Positions 1-8,047 of a DNA stretch of 64,000 nucleotides are shown here, piece by piece. A program made the translations under genes and the position numbers. Origin of the DNA: Pseudomonas cuatrocienegasensis (GTDB lineage: Bacteria > Pseudomonadota > Gammaproteobacteria > Pseudomonadales > Pseudomonadaceae). A model generated the notes under the pieces. The model was not told where the DNA came from, searched no databases, and saw only the letters and a program-made list of their open reading frames with translations. Position 1 is the first letter of the stretch. Each line of letters starts with the position of its first letter. The stretch lies in NCBI RefSeq assembly GCF_900110925.1, contig NZ_FOFP01000004.1:277813-341812 (forward strand), given 5' to 3'.

Positions 1-229
1 CGCCGTACTCGCAGCCCAGGTATACGGCAGCGAGCAGAATCAGCGCGGTTTCCGGCGGCAGGCCAAGGGCGAAGGCCAGCGGCAGCAGCAGAGCAACGCC
101 GTTGATTGGGCCCAGACCCGGCAGCAAACCGACGATGGTGCCGACGAAGGCACCGAACAGCGCGACCAGCAGGTTGGTTGGCCGGGTGGCAACGTCAAAG
201 CCCTGCATCAGAAAATGTAAAGTTTCCAT
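1..229 (-). CDS. tctA: TctA, large membrane subunit of tricarboxylate transporter (N-terminal part)
   Basis: Only the first 76 codons are present; the gene runs off the left edge. The start (ATG at 227-229) follows one base after the tctB stop, with GGAGAG inside the end of tctB as ribosome binding site. The visible peptide starts METLHFLMQGFDVA and contains the glycine-rich segment LLPGLGPINGVALLLPLAF, typical of the first helices of TctA proteins. TctA is the large multi-span membrane component of tripartite tricarboxylate transporters and works with TctB (small membrane subunit) and TctC (periplasmic binding protein) to take up citrate-like acids. It is the last visible gene of an operon porin-tctC-tctB-tctA. 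Confidence 0.9.
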   Translation of the reverse strand, partial: METLHFLMQGFDVATRPTNLLVALFGAFVGTIVGLLPGLGPINGVALLLPLAFALGLPPETALILLAAVYLGCEYG

Positions 230-230
230 C

Positions 231-674
231 TCAGCTCTCCACCAACGCTTCGAACACGCCCAAAGGCAGTGGTACGTCGAGCGCATAATCGAACAGGGCA
301 TACAGCAGCACGCCCATCAGTACACCGCTGACCAGGCAAGGCAGCACGCGGCCAGTGAACAGCAGGCCGAGAACGAAGGTCGCCAGCGCAGTGCTCAGAA
401 TGAAGCCCAGAGGCTCGAACAGTACGGCGTAGGCCAGCAGGGTGAGAATGCACAGGCCTGCACGCTGCAGCGCGCGGCGGCTGAGCATTTCCACAGCCTC
501 ACCGGGCTTGAAGACCAACCAGGCGGAGCCAACTGCCATCAGTGCGAGCAGCAGCAGCGGGTAAGCCCGTGGGCCGACCGGGTCATAGGCGAAGGGAGCT
601 TGGAACCCCCAGGCGATGACTGCGAGGCAGGCGCAAAACAGCAGCCAGATCGCAGCGAACAGGCGAACGTACAT
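231..674 (-). CDS. tctB: TctB, small membrane subunit of tricarboxylate transporter
   Basis: A 147-residue protein starting MYVRLFAAIWLLFCACLAV, which fits the usual size of TctB subunits. Four hydrophobic segments are visible, roughly at residues 4-24, 39-57, 75-95 and 104-135. A longer in-frame start exists 30 codons upstream, but that extension is Arg/Pro-rich and unlike the family, so the ATG at 672-674 is preferred. The gene lies between tctC (about 90 bases upstream) and tctA (one base downstream), so the three are probably translated from one message. Its partner role in the TctABC transporter is family knowledge; the substrate is not shown by sequence. Confidence 0.88.
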   Translation of the reverse strand: MYVRLFAAIWLLFCACLAVIAWGFQAPFAYDPVGPRAYPLLLLALMAVGSAWLVFKPGEAVEMLSRRALQRAGLCILTLLAYAVLFEPLGFILSTALATFVLGLLFTGRVLPCLVSGVLMGVLLYALFDYALDVPLPLGVFEALVES

Positions 675-764
675 AGCAATGGTCTCTTGCGTAGGGACAG
701 GGTCGAGCGGCAGGCCGCCCGCAGGGCAGGTCAGACGTCGAGTGACGACTGACCTGCGATGCAC

Positions 765-1745
765 TTATTGCTGCATCAGGCCAAATTCTGCGGCCAGGGT
801 CTTGTACTCAGCGACCTGCTTAAACACCAGGGCATTGAGGTCATCACCGGTGACTGACAATGGCAGCAGGTCACGTTGCTCACGCATCTTGGCGAAATCC
901 TCGCTGGCCAGCATCGTGTCGAACTGCTGCTTCCACCAGTTGAACTGCTCGTCGCTGACTTCCGGGCCCATATAGAAACCGCGGATCACCGGCCAGTTGA
1001 TGTCGTAACCCTGTTCCTTGGCAGTGGGGATTTCTGCCAGTTTGCCGGGCAGCCGCTCCTCGGAAAGTACGGCGAGGATGCGTACTTTTTTTGCTTCCAG
1101 TTGCGGGGTGACTTCGCCCAGACCGCTGCTGGTGACCTGTACGTGGCCGCCGAGCATGGCGGTGAGGGTTTCGCCGCCGCCTTCAAAGGCGACATAACGC
1201 AGGTTTTTCGGGTCGATACCGGCGAGGCGGGCGATCAGCGCGGTCTGCATCCAGTCCTGACCGCCGATGGTGGCGCCAGCGCCGAAGACGATGCTCGACG
1301 GGTCTTTCTTCAGCGCCTGGATCAGGTCGTCGAGGTTCTGGTACGGCGAGTCGGCACGCACGGTAATCGCGCCGTAGTCGGTACCCACGGCGGCCAGCCA
1401 GCGTACGGCGTTTTCGTCGTAGCGGCCGAACTTGCCCTGGGCCAGGTTCAGCAGTGAGCCGCTGGAGAACGCGGTGATGGTGCCCGGGTCATCTGCGCGC
1501 TGGGCGACCACGGCGTTGTAGGCCACTGCGCCGACACCGCCGGGCATGTAGGTGACGCGCATCGGGGCTTTGAGCAGGCCTTCATCTTTCAGGCCGCTCT
1601 GGGCCAGTTTGCAGGTCAGGTCGAAGCCACCGCCTGGCTTGGCCGGGGCGATGCATTCGGGACGCTTGGGCTCGGCTGCCAGCAACTGACCCGCGAAGGC
1701 GAGGCAGGCAGTAGCCAGGGCTATACGGCTGAAAGCAATGTGCAT
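765..1745 (-). CDS. tctC: TctC, periplasmic tricarboxylate-binding protein
   Basis: A 326-residue protein with a signal peptide (about residues 1-23, cleavage after QLLAA). The mature part shows features of the Bug/TctC family: PGGGFDLTCKLAQSGL near the N-terminus, and later SIVFGAGATIGGQDW and YVAFEGGGETLTAMLGGH. It would capture tricarboxylates such as citrate or cis-aconitate in the periplasm and hand them to TctAB. AGAGG lies a few bases before the ATG. It sits 29 bases downstream of the porin gene, so porin and transporter are very likely co-transcribed and controlled by the divergent TctDE pair. Confidence 0.93.
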   Translation of the reverse strand: MHIAFSRIALATACLAFAGQLLAAEPKRPECIAPAKPGGGFDLTCKLAQSGLKDEGLLKAPMRVTYMPGGVGAVAYNAVVAQRADDPGTITAFSSGSLLNLAQGKFGRYDENAVRWLAAVGTDYGAITVRADSPYQNLDDLIQALKKDPSSIVFGAGATIGGQDWMQTALIARLAGIDPKNLRYVAFEGGGETLTAMLGGHVQVTSSGLGEVTPQLEAKKVRILAVLSEERLPGKLAEIPTAKEQGYDINWPVIRGFYMGPEVSDEQFNWWKQQFDTMLASEDFAKMREQRDLLPLSVTGDDLNALVFKQVAEYKTLAAEFGLMQQ

Positions 1746-1774
1746 GGTTGATTCCTCTGGGTTCTTATTGTGGG

Positions 1775-3040
1775 TTACCAGATCGCCAGGCTGTAGCCGA
1801 CGATGACGCGGTTTTCGTCCGCATCGCGGGCGAAGTCGGAGCGCAGGCTGGCGTTACGTAGACGCACGTACACATCTTTGAGCGGGCCGCTCTGTACCAC
1901 GTACTTGACCTCAATGTTGCGTTCCCATTCACCGCCGGTGCGCGTGCTGTTGGCAATTTCAGCGTCGTCACCGCGGATATAGCGGGTCATGAAGCTCAAG
2001 CCGGGCACACCGACCTTGGCAAAGTCGAAGTCGTAACGCGCCTGCCAGGAGCGCTCGTCGGCGTTGGCGAAGTCGTTGATCTGCACGAAGTTGACCAGGA
2101 ACGGGTCGCTGCCGTCGATGTAGGCATAGCCGGTATCACCGCTCATGCGCTGGTAGCCCAGGCCGAATTTGTGCCCGCTGATGGCATAGCTGACCATGCC
2201 GTTGAGGGCGCGGTTGTCGATCTTGCCGGCATTGGCTGCGCCGCTGTCATTGCTGATCATCAGGCGCAGGTCGGAGGACAGGGTACCGGCGCCCAGAGCG
2301 TGGCTGGTTTGCAGGCCGAAGAAATGCTGGCGGTAGATATCGTCCAGATCGGCGAAGTAGTAGCGCCCGGTCAGGCCCTTGGCAATCTTGTAGTCGAAGC
2401 CTGCCAGGTCGAGGTGGTCGGCTGTGATACCGCCTGCGAAGCGACCATTCTTACTGTTGAGCACGAGGTCTTCGGAGTTGGTCGAGGCGCGGTCGATTAC
2501 CTTGTCCAGGCGTCCGCCAGTCAAGGTAAGACCTTCCAGCTCGGCGGAGCTCAGCAGCCCGCCCTCGAATACTTGCGGCATAAGACGGCTGTCGCTGGCT
2601 TTGACGACCGGCAGCTCGGGTACGTGCGAGCCATAACGCAGTTCGGTATTGGAAACCTTGACCTTGGCGGTCATGCCCAGGCGACTGAACTCGTCGGCGG
2701 AGCGATCATCATCCTGCACGGGCAGCAGGTCAGTGCCTGTGCGACCCTTGCCCGAGTCGAGCTTGAGACCGAGCATGCCCATGGCATCGAGGCCGAAACC
2801 GACGGTGCCTTCGGTGTAGCCGGATTTAAGGTCGAGCAGAAAACCCTGACCCCATTCTTCGCGCTTGTTCTGGCCGTCGAACTGACGAAAGTCGCGATTG
2901 AGGTAGATATTGGTGGCAGTCAGGTTGGCCGAGCTGTCTTCGATGAAGGCGGCGTGTGCCGAGGGTGCGAGCAGGGCAGTCGATACAGCGAGGCTGAGCA
3001 GGTGAGCAGGCGACAGCGCCTGACGAGATGCGATAGGCAT
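1775..3040 (-). CDS. opdH: OprD-family porin (OpdH type)
   Basis: A 421-residue outer-membrane porin. The start MPIASRQALS is chosen because GGAGA precedes it; an in-frame start ten codons upstream has none. Residues 1-31 form a signal peptide ending PSAHA, followed by the OprD-type start FIEDSSANLTATNIYLNRDF. Family traits are the segment GRYYFADLDDIYRQHFFGLQ, the late stretch GEWERNIEVKYVVQSGPLKDV and the terminal aromatic residue (YSLAIW). In P. aeruginosa the equivalent next to tctCBA is OpdH, a tricarboxylate-induced porin; the same position and direction here support that name. The specific substrate is inferred from the neighbours. Confidence 0.88.
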   Translation of the reverse strand: MPIASRQALSPAHLLSLAVSTALLAPSAHAAFIEDSSANLTATNIYLNRDFRQFDGQNKREEWGQGFLLDLKSGYTEGTVGFGLDAMGMLGLKLDSGKGRTGTDLLPVQDDDRSADEFSRLGMTAKVKVSNTELRYGSHVPELPVVKASDSRLMPQVFEGGLLSSAELEGLTLTGGRLDKVIDRASTNSEDLVLNSKNGRFAGGITADHLDLAGFDYKIAKGLTGRYYFADLDDIYRQHFFGLQTSHALGAGTLSSDLRLMISNDSGAANAGKIDNRALNGMVSYAISGHKFGLGYQRMSGDTGYAYIDGSDPFLVNFVQINDFANADERSWQARYDFDFAKVGVPGLSFMTRYIRGDDAEIANSTRTGGEWERNIEVKYVVQSGPLKDVYVRLRNASLRSDFARDADENRVIVGYSLAIW

Positions 3041-3139
3041 CGTGTGGTCTCCAATTGTTGTTTTTGTCACGGCTGCACACCACTGTACGAGCCGTTTTGG
3101 TGGATGGATCGAGCCATCCTGTTGAGGATGCTAGAGGGG

Positions 3140-3171
3140 CAAGCTTTCGCCAAGCTTTCAGGTGGTGAAAG
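3140..3171. promoter_or_regulatory. Candidate TctD-binding region between opdH and tctD
   Basis: Two copies of CAAGCTTTC lie 11 bp apart (3140-3148 and 3151-3159), the one-helical-turn spacing favoured by OmpR-type response regulators. The second copy overlaps a perfect inverted repeat CTTTCA-GGTGG-TGAAAG (3155-3171). The site is in the 251-bp divergent region between the porin-tctCBA operon and tctDE. Binding by TctD is inferred from location and geometry only. Confidence 0.45.
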
Positions 3172-3291
3172 TTTTTACAGCGCCCTGCAGCAATATCAGC
3201 GCATCTGCCTGGCTCGCTGTAAACTTCCCCGCGCGCAGCATGGGCGGCGCCTGGGGCCTGATCCGGTCCCGCTGTTCAAGTGGAGGTGGCA

Positions 3292-3960
3292 GTGCGAGTT
3301 CTGCTGGTCGAAGATCATCCGCAACTGGCGGAAAGTGTGGCGCAAGCCTTGCGCGCGTCGGGCCTGACGGTCGATGTGCTGCACGATGGAGTGGCCGCGG
3401 ATCTGGCCTTGAGTAGCGAGGAGTACGCCCTGGCCGTTCTCGATATCGGCCTGCCGCGCATGGATGGTTTCCAGGTGTTGGCGCGGCTGCGTGAGCGTGG
3501 CAAGACTCTCCCGGTGTTGATGCTCACCGCCCGCGGCGAGGTCAAGGACCGTGTGCATGGCCTTAACCTGGGGGCCGACGATTACCTGGCCAAACCCTTC
3601 GAACTGAGTGAGCTGGAAGCGCGGGTCAAGGCGTTGCTGCGGCGCAGTGTGCTGGGCGGTGAGCAGCAACAGCGCTGTGGTCCGTTGGTTTATGACCTGG
3701 GTACGCGACGCTTCAGCCTGGACGGCGAAGCGCTCAACCTGACCTCGCGCGAGCAGGCAGTGCTGGAGGCGATGATCGCCCGGCCTGGGCGCGTGATGAG
3801 CAAGGAGCAACTGGCCGCTCAGGTATTCGGCCTTGATGAGAATGCCAGCTCCGACGCCATCGAAATCTATATTCACCGCCTGCGCAAGAAGCTCGAAGGG
3901 GGTGTGCGCATCGTCACCTTCCGCGGCCTGGGTTATCTGTTGGAAGCCAGCGATGGCTGA
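3292..3960 (+). CDS. tctD: TctD, OmpR-family response regulator
   Basis: A 222-residue response regulator. The GTG at 3292 is chosen as start because GGAGG lies five bases upstream and the product MRVLLVEDHPQLAES matches the canonical N-terminus; an earlier GTG at 3280 would add four residues. The receiver domain (1-115) has the acidic pair E7/D8, phosphoacceptor D51 (LDIGLPRMDG) and K101 (LAKPF). The C-terminal winged helix (about 125-220) ends RIVTFRGLGYLLEASDG. It should activate the divergent porin-tctCBA operon when phosphorylated by TctE, whose gene overlaps its last bases. TctDE repress or activate tricarboxylate uptake in several proteobacteria (family knowledge). Confidence 0.94.
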   Translation: MRVLLVEDHPQLAESVAQALRASGLTVDVLHDGVAADLALSSEEYALAVLDIGLPRMDGFQVLARLRERGKTLPVLMLTARGEVKDRVHGLNLGADDYLAKPFELSELEARVKALLRRSVLGGEQQQRCGPLVYDLGTRRFSLDGEALNLTSREQAVLEAMIARPGRVMSKEQLAAQVFGLDENASSDAIEIYIHRLRKKLEGGVRIVTFRGLGYLLEASDG

Positions 3961-5359
3961 GCCGGGCAGCCTGCGCGGACGCCTGCTGCGGCGCCTGGCA
4001 CTGTTGTTGACGGTGATTCTGGTGGTCAGCAGTCTCAGCGCTTACTGGAGCGCGCGCCGCGCCGCCGATACCGCTTACGATCGAACCCTGTTGGCGTCCG
4101 CACGGGCCATTGCCGATGGCCTCTATGCCACGGGCGAGCGGCTGAGCGCCAACGTGCCTTATGTGGCCCTCGATACCTTCGCCTATGACAGTGCCGGGCG
4201 CATCTACTACCAGGTGCTGGATCTCAAGGGCGCGCTGGTGTCCGGCTATGAAGACCTGCCCGCACCCCCACCCGATACGCCGCGCACCAATGATTACCCG
4301 GCGCTGGCGCATTTTTACGATGCCGAGTACCGCGATCAGGGCGTGCGAGTGGTCAACCTGCTGCAGCCGGTCAGCGAGCCGCAGCTCAATGGCATCGCGC
4401 AGATTCGCGTGGCCGAAACCCAGGGCGCTCGTGAGCGCATGGCGCGTGAGCTATTGCTGGGTACGCTGTGGCGCATGGGCTTTCTTTCGCTCAGTGCGCT
4501 TGGCTTGGTGTGGCTGGCAGTCAGCGCTGGCTTGCGACCACTGGAGCGCCTGCGCCGCAGTGTGGTCGAGCGCACCAGTGATGATCTGCAGCCATTGCCC
4601 GACGAAGGCCTGCCGCGCGAATTGCGCCCGCTGGTGGACGCCTTGAATCAGTTCAATGCGCGCTTGCGACGCCTGTTCGAGCGGCAGTCGCAATTTATTG
4701 CCGATGCCTCCCATGAGCTGCGCACGCCCCTGGCTGCGCTCAAGGCGCGGATAGAATTGGGGCGGCGCGATCAGCAACCGGCGGTCTGGCTCAGCACCCT
4801 GGAAAGCGCGGCCCAGCAGACCGATCGACTGACTCATCTGGCCAATCAGTTGCTTTCGCTGGCGCGTATCGAGAGTGGAGCACGGGCAATTGCCGAGGGC
4901 GGAGCGCAACCGCTGGACCTCAGCCAATTGGCGCGGGAGTTGGGGCTGGCGCTGGCGCCTCTGGCCCATGCCCGTGGTATCGCCCTGGCCCTGGAAGCCG
5001 ATGCGCCGGTGTGGCTGCATGGCGAACCGACGCTGCTCAACGAGCTGCTGTGCAACCTGCTGGACAATGCTTTGGCGCATACCCCAGCGGGGGGCAATGT
5101 GGTGCTGAGGGTGCTCGCACCGGCGGTGCTCGAGGTGCAGGACGACGGCCCCGGCATTCCGCTGGAGGATCATGAGAAGGTTTTCGAGCGCTTTTATCGG
5201 CGCAGTGCCCAGGGCAACGGCGCGGGGCTGGGGCTGGCCATCGTCGGCGAGATCTGCCGTGCCCATCAGGCGCTGATCACCCTGCACCAGCCCGTGCCCA
5301 GTGGACTGCTGGTGCGGGTGGCGTTTACTGCACTGGACAGGCCGGCCGCGCTGCCCTGA
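3953..5359 (+). CDS. tctE: TctE, sensor histidine kinase
   Basis: A 468-residue sensor kinase whose ATG at 3953 overlaps the tctD stop by 8 bases, implying translational coupling. Transmembrane segments are at about 14-33 and 172-193, enclosing a periplasmic sensor region of about 135 residues (2CSK-N type). The cytoplasmic part has a HAMP-like linker, the H-box DASHELRTPLAALK with H254 as phosphorylation site, the N-box ELLCNLLDNALAH, and ATP-lid motifs DDGPGIP and GAGLGLAI. It probably senses extracytoplasmic tricarboxylates or the loaded TctC protein and phosphorylates TctD. Confidence 0.93.
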   Translation: MAEPGSLRGRLLRRLALLLTVILVVSSLSAYWSARRAADTAYDRTLLASARAIADGLYATGERLSANVPYVALDTFAYDSAGRIYYQVLDLKGALVSGYEDLPAPPPDTPRTNDYPALAHFYDAEYRDQGVRVVNLLQPVSEPQLNGIAQIRVAETQGARERMARELLLGTLWRMGFLSLSALGLVWLAVSAGLRPLERLRRSVVERTSDDLQPLPDEGLPRELRPLVDALNQFNARLRRLFERQSQFIADASHELRTPLAALKARIELGRRDQQPAVWLSTLESAAQQTDRLTHLANQLLSLARIESGARAIAEGGAQPLDLSQLARELGLALAPLAHARGIALALEADAPVWLHGEPTLLNELLCNLLDNALAHTPAGGNVVLRVLAPAVLEVQDDGPGIPLEDHEKVFERFYRRSAQGNGAGLGLAIVGEICRAHQALITLHQPVPSGLLVRVAFTALDRPAALP

Positions 5360-5375
5360 GCCGGTCGCCCTCAGG
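5355..5375. terminator. Short hairpin between convergent tctE and HDOD gene
   Basis: CCTGAG at 5355-5360 pairs with CTCAGG at 5370-5375. The stem is only six pairs and no U-run follows on either strand, so this is a weak terminator candidate that could serve both converging genes. Confidence 0.3.
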
Positions 5376-5388
5376 CGTCTACGTGCGG

Positions 5389-6225
5389 TTACTGCAGCAT
5401 ATTCATGGCCGCTTCCATGGCGCTGGACAGGTCTTCATCGGCCTGCATGTCCACGTTCGGGTCCAGGCCCAGTTTGCTGAACGCCGGGATGCTCGACCAG
5501 TCCAGCTGGGTATAGGGGTGTTCGCTGCCGAGGAAGCTCTGCAGTGTGGCGACCTGGACGATATCCACGTAGTCGACCTTGGCGCTGTCGCGCTGGAAGT
5601 CGAGGTACTGGCTCGGCACTATGGCGATCAGTTCGGGGAATTCCCAGGCGCGCAGAATTCGATCGCCGATGATCGGGTGAATCTGCTCGATCACGTGGTT
5701 GAGGCTGATCGAGTCGGCCAGTAACTCGTTGTGCTCTTCGGCGTAAGTCAGGATCGGCAACACGCCAATCTGGTGCACCAGGCCGGCGAGGGTGGCCTGG
5801 TCGGGCATCAGGCGGGTGTAGTGCTTGCACAGGACGTGGCAGATGCCAGCGATTTCCGTGCTCTTGTTCCACACTTCACGCATCTTGCGATCCACTACAT
5901 CGCTGGTGGCCTGGAACATCTGCTCCATGGCCAGGCCAGTGGCCAGGTTGCAGGTGTAGTTGATGCCCAGACGGGCAACGGCCATCTGCAAATCGGTGAT
6001 TTCCTTGTTGGTGCGCAGCAGTGGGCTGTTGACCACCTTGATGATGCGCGCGGTCAGGGCGGCGTCGTTGCCGATCACTTTGCTGATCTGGGGAATGCCG
6101 ATATCCGGGTCTTCCGCCGCTTCGCGGACCCGCAACGCCACTTCGGGCAGCGTTGGCAGCACCAGGTCATCGTTTTCGATAGCCTGGATCAGTTCCTGTT
6201 GGACTTTTTCGGCAAGCTTGCTCAT
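5389..6225 (-). CDS. HDOD domain signalling protein
   Basis: A 278-residue soluble protein dominated by an HDOD domain (about residues 15-215): LPTLPEVALRVREAAEDPD, then the helix IGNDAALTARIIKVVNSPLLR, both characteristic of the family, and a degenerate HD region (GLVHQIGVLPIL) without a full metal-binding HD pair. HDOD proteins are regulatory modules in bacterial signalling and motility; their biochemical activity is generally unknown. The gene stands alone, convergent to tctE and 36 bases downstream of ygfZ on the same strand. No partner output domain is present, so its role cannot be set from sequence. Confidence 0.85.
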   Translation of the reverse strand: MSKLAEKVQQELIQAIENDDLVLPTLPEVALRVREAAEDPDIGIPQISKVIGNDAALTARIIKVVNSPLLRTNKEITDLQMAVARLGINYTCNLATGLAMEQMFQATSDVVDRKMREVWNKSTEIAGICHVLCKHYTRLMPDQATLAGLVHQIGVLPILTYAEEHNELLADSISLNHVIEQIHPIIGDRILRAWEFPELIAIVPSQYLDFQRDSAKVDYVDIVQVATLQSFLGSEHPYTQLDWSSIPAFSKLGLDPNVDMQADEDLSSAMEAAMNMLQ

Positions 6226-6261
6226 TGGGCTTCTCTGCTGAGGTGCGTGCGTTGAGTGTAG

Positions 6262-7203
6262 TCAGCGCTGAATTTCACGGTTGGAGTCGAGGGTGTAGGG
6301 CAGGTCAAGCAGGCTCAGGCTCGGACCGTCGAGCGTGCTCAGGTGCAAGCGGCCGTCATTGACGGCATCTTCCTGGAGGACGGCCAGCAGTTCGACCGTG
6401 TTTCCAGCTTGGGCTGCCAGCACCACTTCGCCGACCGCGCTGCCATGTACCGGCGAGTATAGGGGCGTGCCGGGCGTCGGGCATATCTCGGCCGCCAGGT
6501 GCAGGCGGTAGAGGCGGCGCTTGAGTTTGCCCAGGTACTGCATGCGCGCGACGATTTCCTGGCCGGTGTAGCAGCCTTTCTTGAAGCTGACCCCATCCAA
6601 TGCCTGCAAATTGAGCATTTGCGGGATGAACAGCTCGCGGGTCGGCTCGAATACTTGACCGACCCCGGCGCGAACCTGGGCCAGTAGCCAATCGTTGAGC
6701 GGGTCTTGCTTGAGCAGGCTGGCCAGTTGCGTTTGCACGGCTGCACCGCGTTCGGCAGCTACCCAAAGCTCGCAGCGACCATCGTCCAGGCGTATGGCGC
6801 GTATGCCGTCGGCCAGCACCACGCTCCCCGTCGCCTGGGGCAATGGCAGACCCAGGGTTGCCAGCGCTTCATCGGCCTGGTTCAGGCCAAAGCGCACATA
6901 GTCGGCACTGGCGTCGGTCAAGGTGGACTTGGAGAACACCGCGTATTTCTTCAGGTCTGCCAACTGGCTGGCCACAAGCCCGGCATCCATGGCCAGCAGG
7001 TAGCCATCCTCTATCGCGACGATACGAAAGCTCGACTGCATGCGGCCCTTGGGCGTGCAGCGGGCGCCCAGGCTGCTGTAGCTGGCGCTCAAGTAATTGA
7101 GGTTGCAGGTCACCTGACCCTGGAGGAATTTGCTCGCATCGACGCCGCGGACGGCAAGGATGCCCTCGTGGCTGAGGGGGCAGAAAAAGGCGCTATCGAC
7201 CAT
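6262..7203 (-). CDS. ygfZ: YgfZ, folate-binding Fe-S cluster maintenance protein
   Basis: A 313-residue protein of the GcvT-like folate-binding family. The diagnostic motif KGCYTGQEIVARMQYLGKLK lies at about residues 204-223, with the conserved cysteine of the K-G-C-Y-x-G-Q-E signature. YgfZ (COG0354) supports repair or assembly of certain Fe-S proteins in a tetrahydrofolate-dependent way; this is known from E. coli. It is divergent from sdhE, which assists flavinylation of succinate dehydrogenase, an arrangement conserved in gammaproteobacteria. Confidence 0.93.
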   Translation of the reverse strand: MVDSAFFCPLSHEGILAVRGVDASKFLQGQVTCNLNYLSASYSSLGARCTPKGRMQSSFRIVAIEDGYLLAMDAGLVASQLADLKKYAVFSKSTLTDASADYVRFGLNQADEALATLGLPLPQATGSVVLADGIRAIRLDDGRCELWVAAERGAAVQTQLASLLKQDPLNDWLLAQVRAGVGQVFEPTRELFIPQMLNLQALDGVSFKKGCYTGQEIVARMQYLGKLKRRLYRLHLAAEICPTPGTPLYSPVHGSAVGEVVLAAQAGNTVELLAVLQEDAVNDGRLHLSTLDGPSLSLLDLPYTLDSNREIQR

Positions 7204-7293
7204 GGCAGTGCGGTTTACCGGAGGAAAGTCAGGCGCCCATCATAGAGCCCGGCTCCCTGCTTGTCAGCGCCGCTGTGTTCGCGCAGGCAGAAG

Positions 7294-7322
7294 TCAACAG
7301 GGACGCTGTTCGCCGCTATACT
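7294..7322 (+). promoter_or_regulatory. Candidate sigma-70 promoter for sdhE
   Basis: TCAACA (7294-7299) and TATACT (7317-7322) are separated by 17 bases, a good sigma-70 geometry, and lie 26 bases before the sdhE start codon. The -35 box matches the consensus at four of six positions. Confidence 0.45.
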
Positions 7323-7347
7323 GGCGGCCCTTTCGCAGGAGCCGGTC

Positions 7348-7611
7348 ATGGTCGATAACGTCGAAACAACAGAACTCAATCGCCTTTTCTGGCACAGCCG
7401 TCGCGGCATGCTGGAACTGGACGTGCTTTTGGTGCCCTTCGTCCGTGAGGTCTACCCGACCCTGGATGCCGAGGACCGTGAACGCTACCGCAAGCTGCTC
7501 GAGTGTGAAGACCAGGACATGTTCGGCTGGTTCATGCAGCGCGATGAGCCTGAGGATGCCGATCTAAAACGCATGGTTCGCATGATTTTGGACCGTGTCC
7601 AGCCCAAGTAA
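7348..7611 (+). CDS. sdhE: SdhE (CptB/YgfY), FAD assembly factor
   Basis: An 87-residue protein starting [20 protein letters not shown]. The family signature RRGMLELD is at residues 18-25 and the acidic helix [17 protein letters not shown] follows. SdhE promotes covalent flavin attachment to SdhA (succinate dehydrogenase). A start 29 codons upstream is open, but the extension is unlike the family and AGGA precedes the chosen ATG. It overlaps the next gene by 17 bases, a coupling also seen for the sdhE-ygfX pair of enterobacteria. Confidence 0.93.
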   Translation: MVDNVETTELNRLFWHSRRGMLELDVLLVPFVREVYPTLDAEDRERYRKLLECEDQDMFGWFMQRDEPEDADLKRMVRMILDRVQPK

Positions 7612-8047
7612 GCCGTTCGAGTGTCGCTGGCGGCCGTCAGTCATTCTCTTGGTGCTTTACCTGACTGCCCTGGGGTTGGCGTTGCTGAGTGTGGCGCTCA
7701 TCGATATTGCGCCAGGCTGGCGTCTTATGGCGTGGGCGGCGTGCTTCGCTCATGCGCTTTGGGTGCTGCCGCGCTACGTGCTGCTCAGCCATCACCAGGC
7801 CTTTCTCGGTCTGCGTCGCAATGAGGCGGGCTGGGCGCTCTGGCGTCAGGGAGAGGGTTGGCTAGCGGTGCAACTGCGTCCCGACAGCCTGGCACTGCCC
7901 TGGGTTGTGGTGCTGCGCTTTCGTATTCCCGGTGAGCGCTTTAGTCGTGGCCTGTGCATCGCACGCGATGCCTTGCCGGCCGAGCAGCACCGGCGCTTGC
8001 GCGTGCAGCTGAAGTTCAGTCGCCGAAGGTGGGCGGCAGCAGAATAG
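7595..8047 (+). CDS. YgfX-like membrane protein
   Basis: A 150-residue protein with a GTG start inside the end of sdhE. Two hydrophobic segments at about 14-36 and 41-60 are followed by a basic cytoplasmic tail ending RRRWAAAE. The tail carries [10 protein letters not shown] and [11 protein letters not shown], consistent with YgfX/CptA-family proteins (DUF1434-like), which in E. coli have been linked to cell-division and toxin-antitoxin phenotypes; that role is not shown here. Its 3' end overlaps convergent nadB by 32 bases. Assignment rests on position after sdhE, size and topology. Confidence 0.72.
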   Translation: MSSPSKPFECRWRPSVILLVLYLTALGLALLSVALIDIAPGWRLMAWAACFAHALWVLPRYVLLSHHQAFLGLRRNEAGWALWRQGEGWLAVQLRPDSLALPWVVVLRFRIPGERFSRGLCIARDALPAEQHRRLRVQLKFSRRRWAAAE

